64,000 nt of DNA from QHXM01 sp963697975 (lineage in GTDB: Bacteria > Acidobacteriota > Blastocatellia > Pyrinomonadales > Pyrinomonadaceae). Shown here in pieces: positions 7,411 to 15,266 of this stretch (position 1 is the first letter of the stretch; each line of letters begins with the position of its first letter). Under the pieces are notes generated by a model. That model ran no database searches. It was not told the DNA's origin and saw only the letters and a list, made by a program, of their open reading frames with translations. The stretch lies in the NCBI GenBank assembly GCA_963697975.1, contig OY969111.1, positions 1,550,001 through 1,614,000 of the forward strand, read 5' to 3'. The translations under genes and the position numbers were made by a program.

Positions 7411-10050
7411 TCAATAGTTGAAATTGCTTACTCCCGTATCTTTCACGATAGCCATTGCAGAGGTGTTGTCGCCGTAGAACAACGGTGTGGAAGTCAACGA
7501 AATGTTGTCGCCCACGAGCACGCCATCTCCGACCAGGACGCCGTCGCCAATCAGAACTCCGTCGCCAAGCAAAACGCCGTCGCCGAGCAAGACACCATCG
7601 CCGAGCAAAACGCCCGTGCCAATGAAGGCCGAGCCTTGATTGAGGCTGCCGCCGCTGCTCGTCAAAATGGTGTCACCCAGAAGCACGCCGCGCGTAATCT
7701 TGGTCGTATCGCCTACTAGAACTCCGTCGCTGATGGCTTCAGCATCGCCGAGCAAGACGCCCTGAGCGTAAATCTTCTGGTACAAGCCAAGCTCGTAGCC
7801 TGTGGCGTAAGTGTGGCTCAGGATAATGCCCTGCGACCACTTGAAGGTATAGCCGGTGATAGTCGTATAGCCGATGGTCGTGCCCGTCGGCGGAGCTTTG
7901 GTAAAGAGCGGGGTGCCGAGCGGCGTGCTCGCCGATAGGTCAGGGCGAATCAGTCGCGAGAGTGTCATCGCGCCGCTGACGTTAACCTGCCCGGCGCCCT
8001 GCTCGAACATGTTGTAACCGCGCAGGGGTTGCGCCGTATACATCATCAGAGCTTTGACCATGTTCGGCGTCAACTTCGGGTTGGTCTGAAGCAGCAAGGC
8101 GGCAGTGCCCGCGACGATGGGAGCAGCCATAGACGTGCCGCTTAAGGTCATCATCTCGGAGGTGGGCACGGTGCTGACGTTGCAATCGAGAAACGGGAGC
8201 AACTTAATCAGAATGTTGTTCAGAGACTCTGCGCCCACAAGTTTATTTCCCGGCGCGACGATTTCAGGCTTAATCAAATTGTCGTAGTGCTTGACGCCCC
8301 TCTCATCGGTCCAGTAGCTGCGGGTCGGCCCGCGTGAACTGTATGTCGCCACGCCATCGTCGGCGCGGCTGCTGGTGCCAAACGTGTTCACTGCCCCGAC
8401 GGTGATCGCCGACGGTTCGTTGCCGGGCGCATGAATCTGCCCGTAAACTTTCTTGCCCCAAAGGTCCTTTCCCTCGTTACCGGCGGCGGCGACGACCACG
8501 ACTCCGGCGTTCGCCAGACTTCGCACAGCACGGCAAATCGGGTCATTCTTGTAAGAATTGACTGCCACCGAGCCGAGACTCAGGTTAGCGACGCGGATGT
8601 TATAGGTCGCGCGGTTGGCGAGAATCCAGTTGAGGGCGTTGAGCAGCGCGGAGGTCTTGCCCGTGCCCTGCGTGTTCAGCACGCGCAGATTGATGATGTT
8701 CGCGTCAGGAGCGATGCCTGTGTACGCGCCGTTGGCGACCTGACCGTTACCGGCGGCGAGCGAAGCGACGTGTGTGCCGTGACCATACGGGTCGTCGGTG
8801 CGTCCTTCGCCCGTGAAGTCTTTACTGTAAACGACGCGCGATTTCGTGCCCGCGCGATCCAGGAACGCTTTATGGGTGGTGTAGATGCCTGAGTCCAGGA
8901 TGGCGATTCCGATGCCTCCGCCATTGACCTTGACGATGCTCTTTGTCCCGTCCGGCTTAGACTCTTCTATCTCTCGCACATCCTCAGCGCCGGTCGTTTC
9001 CTCGACGTGTCCGTGAAGAGAGGTCGTTTCATTGTCCAGCGACAGGTAAGACACCTGATCGAAATCCGCCAACTGCTGGATCAGGCGCGCAGGGACTTCG
9101 ACTACCTGAGCGTTGAGATTGTTAAAATTGCCGGTGGTGCGGATACCGTTTTGTTTGAAGAACTCGCGCAGGCCGGAGCTTTTCAGCGCCTCGCCTTGAA
9201 GGATAACGCTGACGTTGCCAGTGCTTGCGCTCTGATTTTGAATCAACTCGCGCAGGTCGGGAGACACCTTGTCGCCGACGAAAGCTTCACTCGCGTTCTG
9301 AGCATTTTCGGCGGTATCGTTTGTTTCTTCGTCGTCCGCTGCGGACACATCGTTGTTCTGCTCATCAATAAGAATCCCCTGTAGTTTGCCTTTGAGACCT
9401 TCGCGGCTGGCAAGATTGAGGTTGAAGGACGCGGGCGTGGCAGCGCCGATGATGCGCGCTTCATTTCGCGCCAGCGCCGCTTCCAGCATGTTCAAGAGCG
9501 AGGCGCTTCCGGCCTCGTCCTGGTTTGCGAGTTCGTCCAGTCCATCTATGAAGAGGATGACTTCGCCTTTGGCGCTTTTCACTTCCGCCAACACCTGCGC
9601 CAGACGATTATTGACTTCCGTTTGTCCCTGAGCGTCGGCAAACAAAGCTTCGATGTTGAGATTGAACACTCGCCTGTTCAGCAGATTGGCCGGGACATCT
9701 CCGTCCGCCAGTTTGCGCGCGATGCCTTCGACGACGATGCCTCTATTGGTTCCCGCCTCGCCGAGCAGCACCGGATTGTTCTTCGCGCTCCGTGCAAGCG
9801 TTCTGATAGCACGCTCAATCTGAGAGTCGTAACCACCGACCGATTGGAGTTTGCCCATCTTCGCCAACTCGGTGAGGTCCGTTCCATATTGCGAGAGCGC
9901 TTTCAATTCGACAGACTCTGTGGACTCGGCAACACGCTGCGGCAGCGAACGATTAGCGGTCGCAGCAGTACCAATCAACGGAGCGACAAAAAGCGAGAAA
10001 GCGAGTGAGAGGCAAGTGAGCCATTTGATTTTTGGCATCTTCGATAACAT
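7411..10050 (-). CDS. Secreted fusion: degenerate ClpB-like AAA module plus S8 subtilisin protease plus GVLLGD repeats
   Basis: ATG at 10050 is preferred (AGGAG upstream); 879 residues. Signal peptide at about 5-32. Residues ~70-215 align by eye with the first nucleotide-binding domain of ClpB/ClpC (KNNPVLLGEAG, DVPANLLNRRVFNLN, VILFIDGLDEL, LEAALARNEARIIGAATP), but the Walker A GKT is replaced (GEAGTNRG, 97-104) and the Walker B glutamate by Gly170, so ATP hydrolysis is unlikely. A linker and an inhibitor-like segment follow. The S8 domain (~377-690) has an intact triad: Asp386 (AILDSG), His424 (GHGTH), Ser640 (SGTSMAAP), and oxyanion Asn525. The C-terminus (~744-838) holds tandem six-residue GVLLGD units. 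Probably an extracytoplasmic protease; the AAA-like part may be a binding domain. Confidence 0.9.
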   Translation of the reverse strand: MLSKMPKIKWLTCLSLAFSLFVAPLIGTAATANRSLPQRVAESTESVELKALSQYGTDLTELAKMGKLQSVGGYDSQIERAIRTLARSAKNNPVLLGEAGTNRGIVVEGIARKLADGDVPANLLNRRVFNLNIEALFADAQGQTEVNNRLAQVLAEVKSAKGEVILFIDGLDELANQDEAGSASLLNMLEAALARNEARIIGAATPASFNLNLASREGLKGKLQGILIDEQNNDVSAADDEETNDTAENAQNASEAFVGDKVSPDLRELIQNQSASTGNVSVILQGEALKSSGLREFFKQNGIRTTGNFNNLNAQVVEVPARLIQQLADFDQVSYLSLDNETTSLHGHVEETTGAEDVREIEESKPDGTKSIVKVNGGGIGIAILDSGIYTTHKAFLDRAGTKSRVVYSKDFTGEGRTDDPYGHGTHVASLAAGNGQVANGAYTGIAPDANIINLRVLNTQGTGKTSALLNALNWILANRATYNIRVANLSLGSVAVNSYKNDPICRAVRSLANAGVVVVAAAGNEGKDLWGKKVYGQIHAPGNEPSAITVGAVNTFGTSSRADDGVATYSSRGPTRSYWTDERGVKHYDNLIKPEIVAPGNKLVGAESLNNILIKLLPFLDCNVSTVPTSEMMTLSGTSMAAPIVAGTAALLLQTNPKLTPNMVKALMMYTAQPLRGYNMFEQGAGQVNVSGAMTLSRLIRPDLSASTPLGTPLFTKAPPTGTTIGYTTITGYTFKWSQGIILSHTYATGYELGLYQKIYAQGVLLGDAEAISDGVLVGDTTKITRGVLLGDTILTSSGGSLNQGSAFIGTGVLLGDGVLLGDGVLLGDGVLIGDGVLVGDGVLVGDNISLTSTPLFYGDNTSAMAIVKDTGVSNFNY

Positions 10051-10288
10051 TTGGGACGTTACTCCTACAGTCAAAAGCCCTTTGAGACATTCAATAGAGC
10101 CGCAGGGGGAGTCCTGCTCGCTCCCATGAACTGCATGACCTGTGCCATTCCTTATTCAATCGTTAATTTGCCGATTTACTGAGGAATAATGAGGAAAAGG
10201 TTTTGGATGAGAGGAATTTGAGTTGACCGAACGGCGTCAGGTTGACGACTCGACCAATCAATTTGGCAAGAAAACTGGAAGAAGAAAT

Positions 10289-10385
10289 AGACAGGATTTA
10301 CAGGATTATCAAGATTAAGAAAAGAAGGCTAGTCAAGAGGGCTTGATACTGTTTCTCTATCCTGTTAATCCTGTAAATCCTGTCT
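10289..10385. repeat. Short-word hairpin, ACAGGATT family; otherwise empty gap
   Basis: Left arm 10289-10315 (ACAGGATTT, ACAGGATTA) and right arm 10359-10385 are complementary; the word period is about 9 nt here. The surrounding gap (about 10051-10396) shows no gene I can support. Confidence 0.75.
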
Positions 10386-10396
10386 AAATTCGTATT

Positions 10397-12235
10397 TTAA
10401 TTTTGCGTTTTGCATTCTTTCATCTCGCCTGGCGCGAGTTTGCCGAGCTTAACTTTGCCGTCAAAGGTATCGAGCGTGAGCTGCGCCTGCCCGTCCCCGT
10501 AGCGACCGATGATGCGGCGATTGATTGTTTCCTCTTGTTGCGAAGCAGGCTTAATATTCAGTTGAATCTGATTATCAATCTGGCCGCGATAAGATGAGAG
10601 CGCGGCGGTAAAGCCCGGCAGCTTGTCGCGCAAAATCATCCCGACCGCGCCGGACATGGACTTGAGATGATAGCGGCCATCTTCGCGCAGCGCGCCCCTA
10701 AAGAGGATGTCGCTGTTGGACGTGCTGGCGTCAACGTCGCCGGAAATGTTATCGAGCCTGATTGCGCCGGAGGCCGAATCAACGTTGACGCGCCCGCGCA
10801 CACACTCGATTTCGACCTGCCCGCTAATCGAAAGAACGCGCACGTCGCCACTCGCATGTCCCACGCGAACAGGCCCACTCACTGTCACCACGTCAACCAG
10901 ACCTTTCACGTTATCCACTTCAACTGCGCCGTCGCGTGTGCGAACCTCCGCCGCGCCGACGTTTTTTAGGCTGACGCCGCCTTTGTTGCCGAGAACAAGG
11001 ACAGACGTTTCAACGCCGGAAACTTCCACATAGCTTCTGATGACTTTAATCACTTCAATCTCGGCATAGCGCGGCACTCGCACCTCCAGATGAACTTCGA
11101 TGGGTCGGTCGTCGCGCATCGGCGGGTCATCATCGCTGTCGTCGGTCAGAGATATTTCGGAGGGTGACTCGGTCTCAGGCTTTTCGGCTTTCGCGTAGTC
11201 GGCCTTCAACCAAACGGATTTGTCCGACGAGTCTCCCCGAACGGAAAACCTGACCGCTTCGACGCCGCGCTCACTGGTCGCTCTGGCTTCAACTGTATCT
11301 TTATCCCACCCGATGACGACGATGCGCCCCGTCGTGCGATTGTCCACAGCAACCTTGCCGCCGCGTTCGAGCCTGACGCTGACCGGCTCAACCGTCGCCT
11401 GCCTGACTTCCGCCTCACGACTCTTCTTCGTCGAGTCGAGTTTGTAGTCAGCGGGTACGATAAATAACTCGCGCGCCGGTTCGTTGCGGTCAATTTTGGT
11501 TAGCCGGTACGACGCCTCGCCGAAGCGTGGATCAATGACCTTGATTAATATGCTCCGACGCAATTCCTGCGAATACCAACGCTCGTAGATAACTTTGGCG
11601 GGTGGCTGGCCGTTAACTTCAGTTCCGCGAATTGTGGTGGTGACGCGCACGCCCTCGGCCACCACGCCTTCGATGCTCTTTGTTCCGAGCGGCTCGATTG
11701 TTTCGCCGAGCACCTGCAGGAGCTTCTCTGGCGGACTCTGCGGCGTGATGATTCGAGCTTGCCGCGACGCAGCGTCTTTAACCGGCGGAGATAACTGGGC
11801 CGCAAGACGCTTGCTCGAATCAAGAAAATAGATGCCGCCGGTCACCGCATCGTAGAGCATCGGAACGCGAAACCCCACGCTGCTCTTTGTTTCATTCCCC
11901 CATTCGTGGCGGGTGCGGCCTTCGCTATCACGGTAAACGGTCGCAGTCATCCGGCGCACGAAGCGGCGACCATCGCTTAAGATTTGTGTAGTTTCTTTAA
12001 CGGCGACTGCCGAGAACGGAGCGCCTTGAATGATGACGCGCCCGTTGAAAGCGAATTCGTCAGACGCAAAGCTGCTGTGAAAATTACCGCCAGCCCGTGT
12101 TTCGGAATCTGTTAGAGATGAGTTTTGCCCTGATGCGCCGGATATTTGCTGCGCTCCGGCAAGGGCGCTGGTAATAAGCACTGCCAGAATTACGGGGGCG
12201 ATTCGATTAAAGCACCTTGCGGCTCTGCCTTTCAT
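10397..12235 (-). CDS. Secreted DUF4097-like protein
   Basis: 612 residues from ATG at 12235, chosen because AGAAGGAG lies just upstream and a signal peptide follows at once. Residues ~30-290 look like the acidobacterial domain that tracks outer-membrane lipoprotein-sorting-like folds (VIYERWYSQELRRSILIKVIDPRFGEASYRLTKI is split across it). Residues ~300-600 show repeating short beta turns (VDVVTVSGPVRVGHASGDV, INVDSASGAIRLDNISGDV type), typical of DUF4097 beta-helix-like proteins. It is the last gene of the sigma/anti-sigma operon and probably a target or envelope sensor; the role is inferred. Confidence 0.8.
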   Translation of the reverse strand: MKGRAARCFNRIAPVILAVLITSALAGAQQISGASGQNSSLTDSETRAGGNFHSSFASDEFAFNGRVIIQGAPFSAVAVKETTQILSDGRRFVRRMTATVYRDSEGRTRHEWGNETKSSVGFRVPMLYDAVTGGIYFLDSSKRLAAQLSPPVKDAASRQARIITPQSPPEKLLQVLGETIEPLGTKSIEGVVAEGVRVTTTIRGTEVNGQPPAKVIYERWYSQELRRSILIKVIDPRFGEASYRLTKIDRNEPARELFIVPADYKLDSTKKSREAEVRQATVEPVSVRLERGGKVAVDNRTTGRIVVIGWDKDTVEARATSERGVEAVRFSVRGDSSDKSVWLKADYAKAEKPETESPSEISLTDDSDDDPPMRDDRPIEVHLEVRVPRYAEIEVIKVIRSYVEVSGVETSVLVLGNKGGVSLKNVGAAEVRTRDGAVEVDNVKGLVDVVTVSGPVRVGHASGDVRVLSISGQVEIECVRGRVNVDSASGAIRLDNISGDVDASTSNSDILFRGALREDGRYHLKSMSGAVGMILRDKLPGFTAALSSYRGQIDNQIQLNIKPASQQEETINRRIIGRYGDGQAQLTLDTFDGKVKLGKLAPGEMKECKTQN

Positions 12236-12278
12236 GTGTGGCTCCTTCTCTCCTGTCCCCGAATCAATTGAATAGCTC

Positions 12279-13190
12279 TCAGTAGCCGACCATTTCACGG
12301 AGCACGTCAACCTTTCTGGCGTAGGCCGTCAGCATGTACTGTGTCGCCACCGGATCACCGGGATGCCTGCGTACGGCGCGGCGCGTGTCGGCGATGGTCC
12401 GGTTGACGGCGGTCAAGGTTCGCTCGAATCGCGCCGCTGTCTCCGCGTCGAGCCGCGAGCGACGACGATTGACATCGCGCGACAGCATCGCTATCGCCTC
12501 AACATACTTCTGCTCAGCCTCGCGCACAAGCTCATCGGATGTCGGCCTGCGTCCCGAAGTTGAAGGGCTAAGATTGATTCGCCCGGCGTTTCCTTTGCTC
12601 GCGGCTGCGACTAAACGGCCTTTCTTTCCAACATCATTTTTAACAAGCTGCGGCGGCTCACTTCCATCTTGCTCGCTTCCCTGTTTTCCTGTCTTGTCTT
12701 CCTTGGGTGGATTCGACGGCTTAACGGTCTCATCCGGCAGCGGTGAAGAAACGCGCACGGGCACGCCCTCGTTTTGAGATAGGCTGACCGGATTGGTCGT
12801 TATCTCCGGCGAATTGACGAAGCGCATCACGCCGATTGTGATGCCGATGGCAATTACCACGATTAAGGCCGTAAGCGAAGGACTGAAACGCGGAGCATTG
12901 AAGTTTCCGAGCGTGCCGCTCAACCAGCCACGAAGAATGTTGAAAGGCCGCGCGGAGCGAGTGGTACTCTCTTCGATTGTCCGCGCCATAACATTGTCCC
13001 AGAAATCGGGCGCGGGCTGAGCATCGCACTCGTAGCGCAGGTATAGCTCCTGCTCACCCTCAAGCTTCCGGTAGATACTCGCGCACGGCGCGCAGGCACT
13101 GACGTGCTGAGCCACAAGCTCATTTGTTCTTTCGTCCAACTCGCCATCGAAATAATCTTCGACGAGCGGCTGAAACTCTTCACATCTCAT
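12279..13190 (-). CDS. Zinc-finger (zf-HC2) transmembrane anti-sigma factor
   Basis: 303 residues. N-terminal anti-sigma zinc finger: C3 in MRCEEF, then HVSACAPC giving the HxxxCxxC motif at about 29-36. One membrane helix at ~105-127 (LTALIVVIAIGITIGVM). The periplasmic part is Ser/Pro/Lys-rich with a helical C-terminus. The start overlaps the sigma-factor stop by 4 nt (ATGA), so translation is coupled. It is expected to hold the sigma factor at 13187-13798 inactive at the membrane. Confidence 0.88.
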   Translation of the reverse strand: MRCEEFQPLVEDYFDGELDERTNELVAQHVSACAPCASIYRKLEGEQELYLRYECDAQPAPDFWDNVMARTIEESTTRSARPFNILRGWLSGTLGNFNAPRFSPSLTALIVVIAIGITIGVMRFVNSPEITTNPVSLSQNEGVPVRVSSPLPDETVKPSNPPKEDKTGKQGSEQDGSEPPQLVKNDVGKKGRLVAAASKGNAGRINLSPSTSGRRPTSDELVREAEQKYVEAIAMLSRDVNRRRSRLDAETAARFERTLTAVNRTIADTRRAVRRHPGDPVATQYMLTAYARKVDVLREMVGY

Positions 13191-13798
13191 CTTCCTTCTC
13201 CCAGATAAGGACCCAAGCGACGACGCATCTCGGCGCGCGCGCGGTGCAGGTCGTTCCTGATCTTCGGAATCGAAAATCCCGTAATCTCCGCGATCTCATC
13301 ATAGCTTCGTTGCTGGTAAATCTTGAGCGTGAAAACCAGTCGCTTATCTTCGTCCAGCTTCAAAAGCGCGTCGCGCACCATCTGGCTTAATTCTTTATCG
13401 AGAAGCTCAAGGGCTGGCGAAGCGTGAGGGGCACGCATCTCCTGCACCGTGCTACACCCAAGCTCGATGCGTCCCTGTTCCCGGTGGCGATCACGGATGG
13501 CTTCGCGCGCAATGTTTTTGGCGATGCCGAAAAGCCAGGTGGAGAGCTTTGCTTCGTCCCGCAGGGCACTGAGATTTTTGTAGGCTCGGACGAAAGTTTC
13601 CTGCGCCAGTTCTTCGGCCAGGTCCGCCCGGTTGACCATGTAAAAGATGAAGCTGATGATGGGTCGCGTGTACCGCTCGAAGATCAGGCGGAATGCTTCC
13701 TCGTCGCCACGACGCGCGCGCGCGATCAGGTCTTCTGCACTGTTCATTGCAGCTTCGGCGTATGCGCCCGGCTGGCCCGCCAGCCTCATTACATCCAT
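13187..13798 (-). CDS. ECF RNA polymerase sigma factor
   Basis: 203 residues. Region 2 is clear (FRLIFERYTRPIISFIFYM, DLAEELAQETFVRAYKNL, KLSTWLFGIAKNIAREAIR). Region 4 carries the HTH (YQQRSYDEIAEITGFSIPKIRNDLHRARAEMRRRL). The start could be an internal Met 17 codons in (13747). Co-transcribed with its anti-sigma factor and a secreted DUF4097-like protein, the usual layout of an envelope-stress or surface regulon. Confidence 0.93.
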   Translation of the reverse strand: MDVMRLAGQPGAYAEAAMNSAEDLIARARRGDEEAFRLIFERYTRPIISFIFYMVNRADLAEELAQETFVRAYKNLSALRDEAKLSTWLFGIAKNIAREAIRDRHREQGRIELGCSTVQEMRAPHASPALELLDKELSQMVRDALLKLDEDKRLVFTLKIYQQRSYDEIAEITGFSIPKIRNDLHRARAEMRRRLGPYLGEGR

Positions 13799-13840
13799 CG
13801 CGAGGCCGCCCCATTCTTCAGACTTTATCGTTCCCTTTAT

Positions 13841-14710
13841 TTACTTCTCGCTCACGTTGAGCAGCATACCCTGATAGATTCCGCCGTAGAGCTTCTTCGC
13901 CAAATCTCTGTTCAAGGTCTTGAGCGCATTGTATCGTTCCAGCGCGTCATCTCTTCGATGCACAACCAGACTCGTCACGCCCAGATTGTAATGCGCCACA
14001 GCATAGTCAGGCTTGAAGCGAATCGCTTCACGAAAAGCGTTGACAGCTTCACGAGAGCGCCTCTTCTGGTAGTAAATGACGCCCAGACGGTTGTGCGCCT
14101 CCGCGTAGTCGGGCTTCAATTCGATTGCTCGCTTGAGAGCTTCAATCGCTTCGGCGCTTCGGTCTGCTTCGTAAAACGCCAGTGCCAGCAGGCAGTGAGC
14201 TTCAGCCCAGTCGGGTTTGAGACGGACCGTCCGTTTGTAAGAATCAATCGCTTCATTGAAGCGCCCCAGTTCAAAATAGACGACCCCCAGATTGTTGTGC
14301 GCCCATGCGTAGTCGGGCTTCAATTCGATAGCTTGCTTTAACGGCCTGATAGCTTCTGCCACTTGTCCCAGTTTGTAATAAGCAGTTCCCAGATTGTAGT
14401 ACGCTTCCGCCAACGCAGGGTTCAAATGAATCGCCTGACGCAAGTGCTCAAGGGCCTCCCCGTGCCGGTTCAGAGCAAGATAAGCCATTCCCAGCTCGTT
14501 GTGACTTTGCGCGTAATTTGGATTCAGTTCGACAGCCTGTTTGAACTTTGCAACCGCATCCTCGAAGCGGCCTGCGTTGTAATGTTCCAGTCCCTGATTG
14601 CGGAAGGCCCGCGCGGCGTCTGTCTCTCGTGAATTAAGTTGCTGGGCAAGGGCCTGTGCCGAGCAAGAGATGGCGAGAAAGACTATTGAAAGAAACTGCG
14701 CTCGTCTCAT
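13841..14710 (-). CDS. Secreted TPR-repeat protein
   Basis: 289 residues with a signal peptide (MRRAQFLSIVFLAISCSAQA region), then seven consecutive TPR units (about 35-270) with the typical W/L-G-Y-A-F-A-P pattern and the ELNPNY/ELKPDY unit ends. TPRs are protein-interaction scaffolds; no partner can be named. The last unit is the most divergent. It lies just upstream of the sigma-factor gene on the same strand, with no gene of known function attached. Confidence 0.85.
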   Translation of the reverse strand: MRRAQFLSIVFLAISCSAQALAQQLNSRETDAARAFRNQGLEHYNAGRFEDAVAKFKQAVELNPNYAQSHNELGMAYLALNRHGEALEHLRQAIHLNPALAEAYYNLGTAYYKLGQVAEAIRPLKQAIELKPDYAWAHNNLGVVYFELGRFNEAIDSYKRTVRLKPDWAEAHCLLALAFYEADRSAEAIEALKRAIELKPDYAEAHNRLGVIYYQKRRSREAVNAFREAIRFKPDYAVAHYNLGVTSLVVHRRDDALERYNALKTLNRDLAKKLYGGIYQGMLLNVSEK

Positions 14711-14933
14711 TATTTCCCCTCAACTCTCTAGCCGCATCGGGACAATCAGGATGGAAAGCGTGCTGCCGAAAACGATCTTCGACAGTTAGTGACATTCACG
14801 CTGAAATAATCCCAAAGTTTTTTTTGTTGGGTGAGAAAAAGACAAGGCTGCTGTCGCCGCCTTGCCGTGCGAGCAGCCTTTGATTTTAGCCGTGCGTTTA
14901 TTGTCTTTGACAAGTCATTGGGTAATCAGCGTG

Positions 14934-15154
14934 CTTTCTTTGACCCTGAAAGGGTCACATAAAATAGCCGGGGGCAAGCAAATCACAGGTTTGCGCCGCC
15001 CCCGGTTTGATATACGCATAGATTTCGACCCTGAAGGGGTCGCACCTTCAAGGTTGAAGTGCGACCCCTTCAGGGTCGGCCATCGTTTCACGCGTCATTC
15101 CGGGGGTGACGCACTCACGCGCTTACCCCCGGCTATTATATGTATCCCCTTCGG
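14934..15154. repeat. Composite palindromic repeat, copy 1 (~220 bp)
   Basis: Begins TTTGACCCTGAAAGGGTCA, then AATAGCCGGGGGCAAGC with its complement GCCGCCCCCGG, a central hairpin at 15026-15078 (CGACCCTGAAGGGGTCGCA arms), and ends CCCCCGGCTATTATATG. The same modules in the same order recur at 33951-34153. No ORF inside. It fills most of the gap 14711-15266. Confidence 0.85.
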
Positions 15155-15266
15155 AGATAAAACCCGATGACGGAATTGAGTCAAAAAAGGAACGAGGCCA
15201 CTCCTGTTTGAAGTGGCCTCGCTCCTGGTTGAAGGATTGGCTGGTAACGCTGGCTTCGATTAAAAC

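Noticed and set aside
8431..8892. Plus-strand frame of 153 codons inside the subtilisin gene
   Set aside because: Lies wholly opposite the conserved protease domain, whose catalytic motifs are intact on the other strand.
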